Positions 22,060-32,800 are shown, numbered from the stretch's first letter. The stretch: 64,000 nt of DNA from Ursus arctos (GCF_023065955.2 NW_026622875.1:8410501-8474500); one strand, 5' to 3'. Translations and numbers: made by a program. Notes: generated by a model from the letters alone, not told the origin.

Positions 22060-22235
22060 TAACATAAAGGGGCCAGATTGGGCTCCAGGAGCCTGAGCTC
22101 CAGCTCAGGCTCTGTCCCCTACCAGCTGTGTGACCTCAAAAAAGTCACTTCTTGGGACCTCAGTGTTCTCCTCTATAACACAAGAATTTTGTGCAAAGTG
22201 ATCTCTACGTCCCTCTCGATGATATTTTAGGATTG
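22060..22235 (+). repeat. MIR-family SINE fragment
   Basis: Forward MIR/MIR3-like: 'accagctgtgtgacctcaaa', 'cttgggacctcagtgttctc', 'gatctctacgtccctctcga'. Boundaries approximate. Confidence 0.75.
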
Positions 22236-22382
22236 GAACAATTTATTGTTTGGAAACAGCCACAGAAGAGAAAAGAAGACCTTGGAGGTACCAATTTCAA
22301 TTCAAGTTACGAAGCAGTTTGAGGCACCTGTGCTATCTTGGCAGTGCGTGCGGGCTTGGGGAGGACAGGATATCGTGTTTAA

Positions 22383-22475
22383 GCATTCATTCACTCAGCA
22401 AACACTTATGAGCACCTACCGTGTGCAGGACACTGTGCTAAGGGTTCAGGATACAGATATGAATAAAACCCAGCA
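22383..22475 (+). repeat. L2-like fragment
   Basis: 'cattcattcactcagcaaac', 'acttatgagcacctaccgtg' and 'tgcaggacactgtgctaagg' is a widespread L2-type segment. Confidence 0.7.
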
Positions 22476-22739
22476 CCTGTAGGGAGCCTTCCTTTACACA
22501 GAAGATAGGCACATGAAAATTTCTAAATTTTTTTAAAAAGTTAATTATTTATGTATTTAGTCCATTAGACTCTCAGATTCTTCATTACCAAGTCATATAC
22601 CAAAGAGACATTTTCCACCATACTACCCAGTGTTTACCTCACTTCTGAGAGTCACTGGGGTTGAGGTAGGCCAGGGCTCCCTATTGATTGTTTTTAAAAC
22701 TTTTATCACGAAAATTTTAAATATGAAGAGAGAGAGAAT

Positions 22740-22757
22740 ACAAAGAACCCTTATGTA
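22740..22757 (+). repeat. target-site duplication (left) of Can-SINE
   Basis: The 18-bp acaaagaacccttatgta recurs exactly at 22979-22996, bracketing the SINE between them. Confidence 0.97.
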
Positions 22758-22978
22758 GGTGCGCCTGGGTGGCTCAGTTGTTAGGCGTCTGCCTTCAGCT
22801 CAGGGCATGATCCCGGTGTTCTGGGATCGAGCCCCACATCAGGCTCCTCTGCTGGGAGCCTGCTTCTCCCTCTCCCACTCCCCCTGCTTGTCTCTCTCTC
22901 ACTGGCTGTCTCTCTCGTTGGCTGTCTCTGTGTCAAATAAATAAAATCTTAAAAAAAAAAAACAACCCCCTCCAAAAA
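22758..22978 (+). mobile_element. Can-SINE, full length
   Basis: The tRNA-Lys-like head ('gcgcctgggtggctcagttg') carries B-box-like text near 22810-22835. It is followed by the 'cacatcaggctcctctgctg' body, a CT-rich segment, and an AATAAA plus A-rich tail. An exact 18-bp target-site duplication flanks it. This head and body type is typical of arctoid carnivores rather than dogs. Confidence 0.97.
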
Positions 22979-23154
22979 ACAAAGAACCCTTATGTAATCA
23001 TTACTCAGCTTCAATAATTATCAGTTCATGACCAACCTTGTTTAATCTGTAACTTCCCTTAACTCCAGATGATTTTGAAGCAATCCCCAAACAGCATATC
23101 ATTTCATCTGAAAATGTTTAAGAATATATTACTAAAAAACAATGCTTCTTCTTT

Positions 23155-23345
23155 AATTTATTTTTTTAAAGATTTATTTATTTACTTTAGAGGGGGAGGG
23201 AAGGGAGAGAGAGAGAATCTCAAGCAGACTATCTGCTGAGCCGAGCTGCATGTGGGGCTCGACGTGGGGCTCGATCCCACCACCCCAAGATCATGACATG
23301 GGCCGAAATCAAGAGTTTAAACCGACTGAGCCACCCAGGTGCCCC
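23155..23345 (-). mobile_element. Can-SINE, reverse orientation
   Basis: The T-rich end ('tttaaagatttatttattta') leads to a GA-rich stretch, then 'atgtggggctcgacgtgggg', 'cccaagatcatgacatgggc' and 'accgactgagccacccaggt'. The 'gtggggctcgacgtggggctcga' part is locally duplicated. It lies only about 180 bp from the SINE at 22758-22978 and points the opposite way. Confidence 0.93.
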
Positions 23346-23402
23346 ACTGCTGCTGCTGCTGCTGCTTCCTCCTCCCCCTCCCCCCACTCCTCCTCCTCCT
23401 TT
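23346..23402 (+). repeat. CTG run followed by CCT/CCCCCT-rich tract
   Basis: About six CTG units (23347-23365) pass into a C/T-rich tract. The preceding SINE's expected target duplication ('atgcttcttc' upstream) resembles this text, so the CTG run may have expanded from it; that is inference. Confidence 0.85.
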
Positions 23403-23404
23403 TG

Positions 23405-24480
23405 AACATACTATCATGCTTACAATAGTCTGTTCCTTGATCTTCAGGCTGGCAATACAGATAGATATTTATTTCCCCTTTTTAAAAAATTCATCATTGT
23501 GTACCTAAGATTTTTTTTTCAGTGTAGACATTATACTTCAATAAAAAGATTAAAAAAACCACATAACCACAATAGCACTAACATGCACAGGAAGGGAGTG
23601 AGTATGGCCTCAGGGGGCACAGCTTCTGGCAAAGCTCTCAGTAGACATTTGCAACAAAGGAGAAGGTCGTCAGGGTTAGCTAGGGGCCCTAACCGACAGG
23701 GTAGAGATGGTGAAGGATTTTCCCTGTCTGCCCACAGCAGGGCTCACCCAGGTGCTTAGCATTCTCAGAGCTGCTCCAAGGTGGGACCCCGCAGAGCCGG
23801 GTCCAGGCCACGTGGGGGTTCGAGCGAGGCCCGCCCTGGCACACGGCCTGTGCACACCTGTGGCTGTCTTGCATAATAAAGGAGAGGCAAGAAACCCTTT
23901 CTTTCTCACGGAGTTATTTTCCTTCAGATGTGCCCATGAGCTGTATAACTTTTGTCTGGAATCTTTGGAAAGGCTCCCTTCTCATTCCCCACCCTCAGAC
24001 TCTCTCTGTGTGTTTTGAAACAGTCAAGTATTTTGCACCTCCCCTGCCGTCACCAGTAGCACACCATTCTTGGATTTGTCAGCTGCTAGGCCTGCCCACA
24101 CGGTGGAGGCAGCTCCCTAAGCTTCCTTTCTTCCCCGCTCTCGGGCGATTCCTCAAGGCCCAGCATCTCTGCCGCTGACCCTCTGCAACCTCAAGGAGGC
24201 TACCGGCAGGGCCAAGGCTGTGCCCACCTCCAGGGTGGCTGGGGGAACAAAAGGGGGTGATGCCGGCAATGCACCTGCCATGTCAGTAAGCCTCCGTAAG
24301 TTTGAGCTTTTGGTATTAGTCGTTTTTATTTTTTTCAAATTTCTGTTGCAGGAAATTTTAACATTCACATCATCGAAGAGTGTTACAAGTCTCATGCATT
24401 CATGACCCAGCCGTCTTGTTCCCCTATATCTCCACCTCCCTGGCCTTCTCCACGTTTCCTTCAGCAACTGAATTATTTCA
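23405..24480. other. unique sequence, no gene seen
   Basis: No repeat recognised. Opposing frames at 23676-24018 and the frame 24153-24467 show no known domain. Confidence 0.4.
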
Positions 24481-24518
24481 AAGGAATCTGCTTTAATTTT
24501 TACAATTGTATTTCTTTT

Positions 24519-24722
24519 TTTTTTAATTTTTAGAAGATTATTTATTTATTTATTTATTTGAGAGTGTGAGCAGGGGGAGCAGCAGGCAGAGGGAGAGGGA
24601 GAAGCAGACTCCCTGCTGGGCAGGGACCCCCCCCCCCAAGCGTGGGGCTCGATCCCAGGACTCTGAGATCATGACCTGAGCCGAAGGCAGCCGCTTAACT
24701 GACTGAGCCCCCCAGGCGCCCC
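24519..24722 (-). mobile_element. Can-SINE, reverse, with target-site duplication
   Basis: A 12-bp tgtatttctttt lies on both sides (24507-24518 and 24723-24734). The body shows 'gagaagcagactccctgctg', a C11 run at 24627-24637, 'gtggggctcgatcccaggac' and a tRNA-like head ending 'ccccccaggcgcccc'. Confidence 0.95.
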
Positions 24723-24849
24723 TGTATTTCTTTTCGAATAGGTAATATCGACATGACTCAAATTCAAAAAGTACAGAAGGCAAAAAAAGTCTCTCCCTCC
24801 CTCTTCACCTCTGCCCCGCCATGTGGTCGATGAAAATTAATGTCCATTA

Positions 24850-25121
24850 TACTTTAAGACGTGGAGTTTATGTCTCTTCCTTGAATTGGGCTTGGTTGTG
24901 TGAAGTGCTTTGGCCAAAGAGACTCTAGCAAACATCACACAAGTAAAGGCTTAGAGTGTTGGTGCCCTGGGTTTGCTCCCTTTCTTCTGGGGGCTCTGAC
25001 ATTGCTGTGTGAAAAAGCCCCAGCTGACACAGCCAACCCACAGAAAGGTGAGCTGGATAAAATGGGTGTTTTCAGCTACTAAGTTTGGGCTGGGCTGCTA
25101 TACAGCGCACGTCAACTGATA
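24850..25121 (+). mobile_element. MaLR/MLT1-like LTR fragment nested in L1
   Basis: 'gtttatgtctcttccttgaa', 'gtgaagtgctttggccaaag', 'cccagctgacacagccaacc' and a terminal 'ctactaagtttgggctgggc' followed by 'cgtcaactgatac' are the landmarks of MLT1-type LTRs. It separates the two halves of the old L1. Confidence 0.6.
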
Positions 25122-25580
25122 CCTTCCCAGCTCCCACCCCCACCTGGGGACACTGCTTCCCAAGGGAATACGATATACCCACTTGTGAATCTGTCCAAAG
25201 ACGGTCTCTATATAAATATATATTCTCCTCCCTCCCCCCTTCCCCTCTTTTTTAAACGAATGAGAACACTCAGTTCTTAACCTGGTTGTACTTGTTTGAC
25301 ATAACAATGTATTTTGGAGCTCTTTCCCTCCCAGTGCACGAGGAGCTTTCTTTATAGTGTGCCATCGTATGCGCAGACCATAAATTATTTAATCAGGCCC
25401 TTATTGATAGCGTTTAGATGGTTTCCAGACTTCTGCTATTGGCAGCAACACTTGCAATGAGCAACGTTACACTCCAACACAGGCGAGCATTTCTGCGGGA
25501 TGAATTCCTGGCTGCGCCTGGCACGGGATAAGTGCAGCAGGGCCGCACATGGATGTAACCTGTGGGGAAGGAGACGTCTT

Positions 25581-25702
25581 CTGCTCCTCGGGCTCCCCTT
25601 TCTCTCGGGCACAGCTGTCCACTGCATGTTTCCAATGTCCTCTGCTCCTCGGGCTCCCCTTTCTCGCCGGCACAGTTGTCCACTGCATATTTCCAGTGTC
25701 CC
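25581..25702 (+). repeat. 61-bp tandem duplication
   Basis: Copy 1 is 25581-25641 and copy 2 is 25642-25702. Both begin ctgctcctcgggctcccctt and continue through 'gtccactgcat' to 'tttcca.tgtcc', with a handful of substitutions. It is a local tandem duplication without microsatellite content. Confidence 0.92.
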
Positions 25703-25704
25703 TA

Positions 25705-27105
25705 CTTGTCTCTTTTGCTGACAAGGACAAAGCTGCCAGTTCCGGCTCACCCCGCCCTCTACCACCCAGGGATGAGGCCAGACAGGACTGGTGCTCCAGT
25801 GGTGAGGGGTTTTCTGACCCCTGCCTCCCTTCCCGGCCCTAGAATTTGAAAATTCTGGGAACTACGTAACTATGATTCTGTGGACAGTTCAGATAAGTTA
25901 TCATTTACCGACAGACACTAACAAGTCCAATAAACGCAAGAGTCTCGGTGCAAACACACAAGCGGCTGGAGCAGCAGGACAAAGGAGCCTGTGTGTAATG
26001 AATCCTAACTAAATACCCCACTCCCCACTTCACCCCCAGGCCATTAACTCCAAGGAGCACTCTGGCTCACAAACCTCAACAGAGCTGCGGTCACCGTGAA
26101 GCGTCCTTGGCGACTCCGGAACAGGAGCTGGCACCAAGCAGCTGGTACCGTGCCTGGGTGCTCGGGGGCGAAGGGCCCACGCCCACCCCTGGTTCCGGGC
26201 CATCTCCCTCACTTCCCTTTCCCACCGTCCCAAGGCCCGCTTCTCCAAAGACAGGGCGGGGCTGGATCTCCCTGCTCCCTGGGAGGAGCCACCTTCTGGA
26301 GGGGACCGGATCCCCATGGTGACCTGCTGCCCTTTGCTGGTGTTCCCATGAGGACCTGAGCTGGGCACTTGCTGTGTTTCTCCATCACCCTCCTCCCTTC
26401 TCTCCTGTTGGGCAGAGTTCAGCATCGGCTCTGTTCCTTGTCAACACTTCCCTAAACCTTCCCTTTCCTGCCCCAGGCGGGCCCCACGGCCCTGCTCGCA
26501 GCCCTCTGTGACTGCTCCCGATAGGGCGGGTGACCGCCTGGTTCGGTCTCCGAGGTGCCTGGCCCTCCTCTTCCCCGGGTGTGGAGAGAATCCTGGGCTC
26601 GGAGCTCCCCGAGCAGGGAGACAGTTCTGTCCACACCTGATAAGCCTGACGCCGAGGCGAGGTCAGAGCCCGGTGAGGAGCCGCCAGGCCTGCCACAGAT
26701 AACCTGAGGACGCTCGGGACCCTCGGTGGCTCTGGGGAACGAAAGTACCTGCACCGAGCAGGAAAGCAAACTCTGGGAAGGGGGAGAAAGGACCCAGGGC
26801 GTGGAAACAGAGTCTCTGAGGAGCACCTGTGATGTGGCCTTGGGGGGGCTCTCGGCTGGGGGTCCACTAGGGGCCTCCGGCTGCCCACACTCACAGCTGC
26901 AGACCCCAGAGACCTGGATGTCTCACTTCCGGTATCTTCCACTCCTGAAGTGGGCGGGCACGGTTTCCCTCCATCTTCCTGCCTAAAATAGATCTTTAAT
27001 AAACCCTTTGTAGTTCATGGTTTTAAAGAAACCACGACTCTGCGTTTTGGGTGGCATTTAGTTTGGACGATAGCGAACGACGACTAGTGACTGAGCAACG
27101 TTGTA
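25705..27105. other. GC-rich unassigned sequence
   Basis: CpG content is raised at 26130-26730 but diffuse. The 185-codon (26385-26942) and 124-codon minus-strand frames overlap each other with no recognisable domain. An AATAAA followed by 'ccctttgtagttcatggttt' at 26998 resembles the end of a transcript or LTR. Confidence 0.4.
26997..27085 (+). other. AATAAA-containing LTR-like or transcript-end-like segment
   Basis: AATAAA at about 26998 is followed by 'gaaaccacgactctgcgttt' and 'gggtggcatttagtttggac', which reads like an R/U5 end of an LTR. No matching start could be located, so the assignment is tentative. Confidence 0.2.
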
Positions 27106-27109
27106 CTTA

Positions 27110-27260
27110 TGTCACCCACTTGGGCCTCTCTGCACAGTAGGCATTGCCTCCACTTAGTGGGGAGAAAATGAAGCCTCAGACAGGCTTGCCCGAGCTCACA
27201 CAACTTGGAAGAGGTTGGGCTGGGGTTTGAACCTGCAGGACTCCTGAGTTCAGGCTCCTT
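27110..27260 (-). repeat. MIR SINE, reverse orientation
   Basis: Reverse MIR with 'gagaaaatgaagcctcagac', 'cttgcccgagctcacacaac' and 'gctggggtttgaacctgcag'. Confidence 0.85.
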
Positions 27261-27679
27261 TCTCTTAGCACCCAAGTGCTGCTTTGGATTGAGGGAAAAA
27301 AACACTGAGGTCGGAAGCAAAACACTGCCGGGGACCAAAGCTTCCTCTCCTCCGGCTCATCGTGGTCGTGGGCCTGTGATCACCGCTGCATCTCTCGGCA
27401 CCACGTGGAAGGCAGGCATCAACGGACCACCGAGAATAAGTACTGAGCGAGGACCAGCTGACCTTTGGTTTTGCACGTACCAGCCTCCCCAGAGGCTCAT
27501 CGGTGGGGGAAGAAATGCACCCAAACCCCTTTCCTACTCCCCTAGCAGGAACTGCTGCTGGTTCTGGGTTAGTGAGAGGGAGGCGCACACCAATGTTGGC
27601 TGAATATTTCTAAGGCTCCTTAAACGGCACTTAAATGATAATAAAAATAATAAACTGTCAGACTCTTTCCCTTTATTCT

Positions 27680-27850
27680 AGTCCCCAGTCTCTTACAGAC
27701 GGTGTGGCTGTGGGCACTTGGGGAAGTCGTGTACCTCCCCGAGGCTCGTCTCTTCGCTTCTAAAGCAGGATAACGGCGGTAACGTGCTAGAAAACCCAGT
27801 GCTGTGCACAGCGTATGGAGCACCAAAGGGCCTCAATCAATGTTTCGTGT
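27680..27850 (+). repeat. MIR SINE fragment
   Basis: Forward MIR: 'cggtgtggctgtgggcactt', 'ttcgcttctaaagcaggata' and a 'gtgctgtgcacagcgtatgg' tail. Confidence 0.65.
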
Positions 27851-27854
27851 TTGA

Positions 27855-28065
27855 GCGAATGAAATATAGGGATTCTTCTATTTCTCTTGCATCTCCTGCA
27901 GCACCTAACATGTTCTGGGCTTGTGCCTGATTAATGAATATTTTGAGGTTGTCTTTATAGTTCAGACTGACGACAGGATCCATAAAAAAAAAAAATTAGC
28001 TCCACTTAAACACAGAGAAACTCTTGTTAAGAGAGCCGGTGATTTGCTGCAGGACCCATGGGGTG
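27855..28065. other. unique sequence, A-run at 27987
   Basis: No gene or repeat recognised apart from a short poly-A run. Confidence 0.35.
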
Positions 28066-28069
28066 TTGT

Positions 28070-28330
28070 GGTATTGGAATTAATAATAAAGATTTGTTAA
28101 TTCTCTGCTTTTGCCCCGGCTGCCTTCCAAGAGGTGATGTGGAATCCTGCTGTTTCTGCTCCAGATAAATCAATGATAATCTTCAACCCAGTGAGGGGCA
28201 AGTCATAGGGATGTACTCCCATGTCAATGGCACGGCTAAAAGCAGATTTCTTGGAAGTCATTTACGAGAGGCTTTGAATTTGCCAGATTGCTTGCTGAGC
28301 CTAAAATACTGCACACATGTGGCGACCTTG
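28070..28330. promoter_or_regulatory. candidate conserved noncoding element
   Basis: About 260 bp of non-repetitive sequence holds paired 'aatcaatgataatc'-type homeodomain sites near 28170. There is no codon structure. It looks like evolutionarily constrained noncoding DNA; that is a visual judgement only. Confidence 0.25.
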
Positions 28331-28334
28331 ACTT

Positions 28335-30940
28335 GGCTATTTCCATGAATCCTCTTTTCCCTTAAGCCGTGGCCGACATTTCCAAGTCACACGGCAGGGA
28401 TCTCCGTCTTTCCACTAATGATCATTGTGCAGGTCTGGCCCATTCTCTGTGCACCGCTCACTTCCTGGCATTGATTCGGCTCTGATGGGAGTGGAGGGGA
28501 GGGGTGGGGGGCTGCATGTGACCTTCTCTTCCCTTTTTAGTTCCTTTGTTGGGGCCACTTTTGGGTAGGAGAACCTTTTCTCCGTCCTTCTGTCCACTCC
28601 TCCACCTCTTTATTCACCCACTGTTGAATGCAAAGCACTACGGTGGCTGTGAGCGTACAGAGACGGGGCAAGGTGTGGACTTGGCTTTTGAAGAGCTGAA
28701 TGTAGGCAGAAAAAAAGACATGTGCCTGAATACTGCTGACACCCCAAACATCAGCAGTGATTATCTCCAGGTGGCAGGTTTAAGAGTGGTTTTTATTTTC
28801 TTCTTTGTGGGTATCTGCATTTCTGATTTTTCCTTCAATGAGCATATATTAGTATGTGTGCAATAAAAGTCATTCAAAGGGTGAGTACATGGTAAACAGG
28901 TGCTGAATGCACAGGGAGGCATGGATGAAAATACGGGAGAAGAGAGAGGAGGAGTGTTATTTCCTGTCCAGACGGATTTGAAGAGGCTTTTGGAGAAGGT
29001 CATCATTGAGTTGAGCCTTGAAGTTGAAGGAAGGCCTAACAGTAGACAGCTGTGGGATGGTCTGCCCTGCACTCCTCTCGTGTGACTGTCTCCCGGCTCT
29101 GTGGCACGGTGCTGAGAGCTGCCTGGTTCTCAGATGGCCTTGCCCTTATCCCCACGGTATCGTATTACTCCTTAAGAAAGACCCTTGTCTAAAAGCTCCG
29201 AAGGGCCCTCTTGGGGGAAAGCAGGAAAGCTAAGGGCACAGATTTCAGAGGTGAGGGTTGGTGGCCATGCCCCCTGCTCTTTCATTCTGTAACTAAGCAC
29301 GGGCAGCTAGAACCCTGGCCTTGGACAATTTCAGCCCTTGTCACATTCTGCCAACTGGCACACTCTAGCCATTTCAACTCCTCACTCTCTACCCTCCACC
29401 ATTCCCTGGCTTCAACACCTTGTCTGCCCGGGAAGAGTGTTCAGAGAATATTGACCTCCCCACAGCTCAGGTGTTTCTCCTCGGGGGGTTCCTTACCCCA
29501 AAACACATGCTCGGCCCAGATCGATCCGTCTGACTGTGGCCCTCTGGGTGAGATGACTGTGTGGGTCGAGGCAGCAAGACCATGTGGACTGTTTCTGTTT
29601 TATGTTCACCTAGTTGCCTTAGCAACAGGAAACAGGAGGAGGCACAGCATTACCTACTAGGACCTCGATCCATCGAGAGGCAGCGGGAATGAAGTCTGGA
29701 GGGTAGGGTTCCCACCTGGGCTCTGCTGGCCACTAGGAACCAGGCGCTAAGCATTCAAAAATGAACACGATGTGGTCTCTACTCCCAAGCAGCTCCATCT
29801 ATTAGGCAGTTACTCTGCCTGAATTAAATCTCTCCCGATAATACTGGATAGAGTCACCAACCGTGAAATCCCCAAAGTGTCACCTCTCACCCTGCAACCG
29901 TTTTGGTATTCCAACAGAATTCCACTGGGGCTGCATCTGTGATAGGAAAAGGCCTACTTCTCTTAAAGTTGGTGGAAGGGTAAGCAGGATCAAGGAGCAA
30001 AGATGGAAAGCCTTAAGCCGAGGCTCGTGCCCCTTCTGGCTCTGGGCCGGGCCGGGGCTGCGGGGAGACGGGAGAGGCCCCTCGGCTTGGTGAGGAAAGC
30101 CGCTGGAAGCAGCCTGCTGGACAAGGGCTGAGAGCTGATGGGGAGCTGAAGAACAGCTGCCAATGGATGTCAGAAGAAAACCTGAAGCTCATTCTTTGAA
30201 CGCTCACGCCATTAAGGTCCCATTTCCACGGGTGGGGAGTTGGGAGCCACACTCCACCTATAGCAAATAATTTTCTGAAATTGACATGTAGAATCTTCAA
30301 GGCAGAGGCCTAAAGGTCCAAACCAGCTCTACAACGGGGGATCCCATCACTAAAGCCCGAAGAGAACCGTTTAGCATTTTTACCTCCTTCTCTACACTGG
30401 GTCAACCGTGCCTTGTTCTACGAACAGAAAAAGCATTCATCAGCCTTTTATACTTTCTTAAAGCAGCTTTTATCTGCTCAATAAAATGGTGGTGAGGGGA
30501 CACATTTCCACACGCAGAACCCAAATTTCCAGGCCAACATAGGGTTCCAACGATACACAACTTAACTTATAGAAAACCACTTCTAACTTAGCTTTCTGCT
30601 TTCCTCTGCAGAATTTGTAGCCCAAACACATACTGTGGGTTAAACTTGGCAGATCTGGAGGCACGAGTGAAAGGGATTCAGAAAACCCACGTCTGACTGA
30701 GTTCATGATACAAGCAGGAGCATCAGAAGGGAAATTAGGGCCCACACGGTTTCATTTTTAACGTACAAGGACATAACCCACATCGCAGAAAAGACATTCT
30801 TCGCTTTGTTTTGCTTTTTAAGACCACCTTTACATGAGCCTATCTTTTAAAAAAGCAAAGAAATGCCGTAAGAACCGGACCACTGGGGCAAGTGGCAAGT
30901 GGAGCTGGGCTATCCTCATGTTGTCAACACAGAAAATTAG
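28335..30940. other. mostly unique sequence, no gene seen
   Basis: No certain repeat beyond short L2/MIR-like scraps (about 28600-28680 and 29280-29430). A 149-codon frame at 29211-29660 and a 106-codon frame at 28546 have no known domain. Confidence 0.4.
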
Positions 30941-30945
30941 ACCCA

Positions 30946-31130
30946 GGGGCGCCTGGGTGGGTCAGCCGTTAAGTGTCTGCCTTCGGCTCAGGTCAGGATC
31001 CCAGGGTCCTGGGATCGAGCCCTGCATTGGGCTCCCTGCTCAGCGGGAAGCCTGCTTCTCCCTCTCCCACTCCCCCTGCTTGTGTTCCCTCTCTCACTAT
31101 CTCTCTGTCAAAGAAATAAATCTTAAAAAA
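30946..31130 (+). mobile_element. Can-SINE with target-site duplication
   Basis: Flanked by the 13-bp aaaattagaccca (30933-30945 and 31131-31143). It has a tRNA head 'ggcgcctgggtgggtcagcc', a body with 'cagggtcctgggatcgagcc' and 'ctccctgctcagcgggaagc', a CT-rich part and an A tail. This body type is shared by many arctoid carnivores. Confidence 0.97.
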
Positions 31131-31217
31131 AAAATTAGACCCAAAACTTGGAAGAGGCCTTAGAACTCATCTCGTTTAAGGGCTTTATCTTCCGCAACCC
31201 CCATAATAGAAGTAGTA

Positions 31218-31340
31218 ACTTGGAAATCTGGAACCTAATATAAATATATATTGGTTGTATATTGTATGTATGTATACTATGTATATACGTGTATCGGATG
31301 TACGTAGACTAATGTATACTAATATACATTGCATAAAGAA
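31218..31340. repeat. AT/GTAT-rich low-complexity sequence
   Basis: Imperfect TATG/TATA repeats with several GTAC and ACGT interruptions, directly abutting the LTR that follows. Confidence 0.8.
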
Positions 31341-31803
31341 TGTATATTAGTTTGCTAGGGGGACTATAACAACCTACCACAAACTGGGGGCTTGAGCACC
31401 AATCTGTCTCACGTTCTGGAGGCCAGAAGTTTGAGATCAAGGTATAGGCAGTGTAACTTCCTTCTGAAGACTCAGTGAGAAGAACCGTTCCACCCTTCTT
31501 CCTAGCTTCTGGCGTGGTGCTGGCCATCTTGGGCACTCCTTGACCTGTGGAAGCATCGCCCTGATTTCTGCATTACGTATTTACGTGGCATTAGCCCTGA
31601 GTACACCTCTCTCTCTGTCCAAATTTCTTTTTTTAATAAGCACACCAGTCATATTGAATTAGGGCTCATCTTAATGGCCTCATCTTAATTTAATTAATTC
31701 TATCTGCAATGACCCTATTTCCATATAAGGTTAAATTCTGAGGGACTAGGGTTAGGATCTCAACATATGAATTTGGGGAGGAAACACAGTTGGACCCATC
31801 ACA
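31341..31803 (-). mobile_element. MaLR LTR (MLT1/MST group), reverse
   Basis: Reads as the reverse complement of a MaLR LTR. It has 'tagtttgctagggggactat', 'ttctggaggccagaagtttg', 'ataagcacaccagtcatatt' and 'ctcaacatatgaatttgggg', and ends 'gttggacccatcaca'. About 463 bp, solo, no retroviral genes. Confidence 0.85.
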
Positions 31804-31899
31804 GAACCCAGCCTACACAGCTGGTCCTCACAGCAAGGCTGCAAGCCGGGTGTACTGTTCCGTAGACACTGCAGGCAATGAGAGGTGGGCGGTACTGAG

Positions 31900-32025
31900 G
31901 GTGGGGGCCAGGCTGCCTGGGGTGGTAGCCCAGTCCCACCCCCCATGATTTAATGAAGGTAGATAAGTTGTTTTGTCTCCCTGTGCCTCAGTTTCTTCAT
32001 CCCTAAGACAGGATAATTTGGGTCC
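31900..32025 (+). repeat. MIR SINE fragment
   Basis: 'aggtagataagttgttttgt', 'ctccctgtgcctcagtttct' and 'tcatccctaagacaggataa' are MIR core text. Confidence 0.75.
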
Positions 32026-32284
32026 ACAATTTCAAAACCCTAAAAGCTCCAAATACCAAAAATTGTATTTATTACTCATTTGACAGCAAAACTTGACCTG
32101 AGATAAATTCATTTGGCATAAAAAAACTGTCTTGAGTTGATATAAGGCTACTTATCGTCTTTACTTATGCAACGTATACTCCTGCCTACAGAAATATTAG
32201 CCTGTCTGGCTGCAGGATACGGCTGCAGATGCTGTGGGAGGTGATGTAGCCGGGACACACGCACTGTATCACCTGTCTCAGGCT

Positions 32285-32556
32285 CCCGAATTCTGAGGTC
32301 CCTCTCCTTGGTTTACAGGTGGCTGTCTTCTCACTGTGCCCTTGCATGCTCTTTCCTCTGGGGGTGTCTGCGTCCTAATCTCTCCTTATAAGGACACCAG
32401 TCATATTGGATTGGGGTCCATCCCAGTGACCTTATTTTTCATTTAATTACCTCTTGAAAGGCCCTATCTCCAAATGCAGTCACATTCTGAGGTACTGGCA
32501 GTAAGGACTTCAATGTGTAAATTCGGGGGTGGGAGTCACAATTTACCCCATAATAT
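32285..32556 (-). mobile_element. partial MaLR LTR, reverse
   Basis: 'ggtggctgtcttctcactgt', 'ctccttataaggacaccagt', 'catattggattggggtccat' and 'cacattctgaggtactggca' identify a second MaLR LTR of the same group and orientation as the one at 31341. Its 5' end in this reading is missing. Confidence 0.8.
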
Positions 32557-32628
32557 TATTTTAAGAAATTAGATGAATTACCACTCATACCAGATGTATC
32601 TCATACACTTGCTGGCTTATTTCTGCCC

Positions 32629-32800
32629 CAGTGTTTTTCGAAGTGTGGTCTGGGACCACCTGCAATCAAATCACTTGGGCCCTTAATAAAAATAAGCCTG
32701 CCCCAAGCCCCCGAGTCAGAATCTGGGGGAGGTGACCACAGGGCCTGGGTACGGAGCTTGCTTGTTTCTTACATTCTTGTGGAAGCTTAATTAAGGGGAT
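32629..32800 (-). mobile_element. MER5A-like relic, reverse
   Basis: Begins CAGTGTTTTTCGAAGTGTGG and continues with 'ctgggaccacctgcaatcaa', 'gagtcagaatctgggggagg' and a degraded end. It is the reverse strand of MER5A. Confidence 0.75.

Larger units (their letters stand above)
24485..25530. mobile_element. old L1 3' region interrupted by younger insertions
   Basis: L1-like text appears in two parts. The first, 24485-24850, includes 'gaataggtaatatcgacatg' and 'ctcaaattcaaaaagtacag'. The second, about 25170-25530, includes 'ataacaatgtattttggagc', 'ggcccttattgatagcgttt' and 'gatggtttccagacttctgc'. The order matches one ancient L1 3' element. A Can-SINE and a MaLR LTR fragment interrupt it. Confidence 0.65.

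Noticed and set aside
26327..26340. reverse-oriented CTCF-like motif
   Set aside because: One mismatch at an invariant position and GC-rich background; too weak to pair with the forward sites.
26385..26942. 185-codon minus-strand frame
   Set aside because: GC-rich composition, overlapping frames on both strands and no family motif.
29211..29660. 149-codon frame
   Set aside because: No recognisable domain, and part of it resembles degraded L2/MIR text.
31341..32556. possible MaLR provirus (LTR, internal region, LTR)
   Set aside because: The gap is only about 480 bp, it contains a MIR and no retroviral coding signature, and the second LTR is partial.
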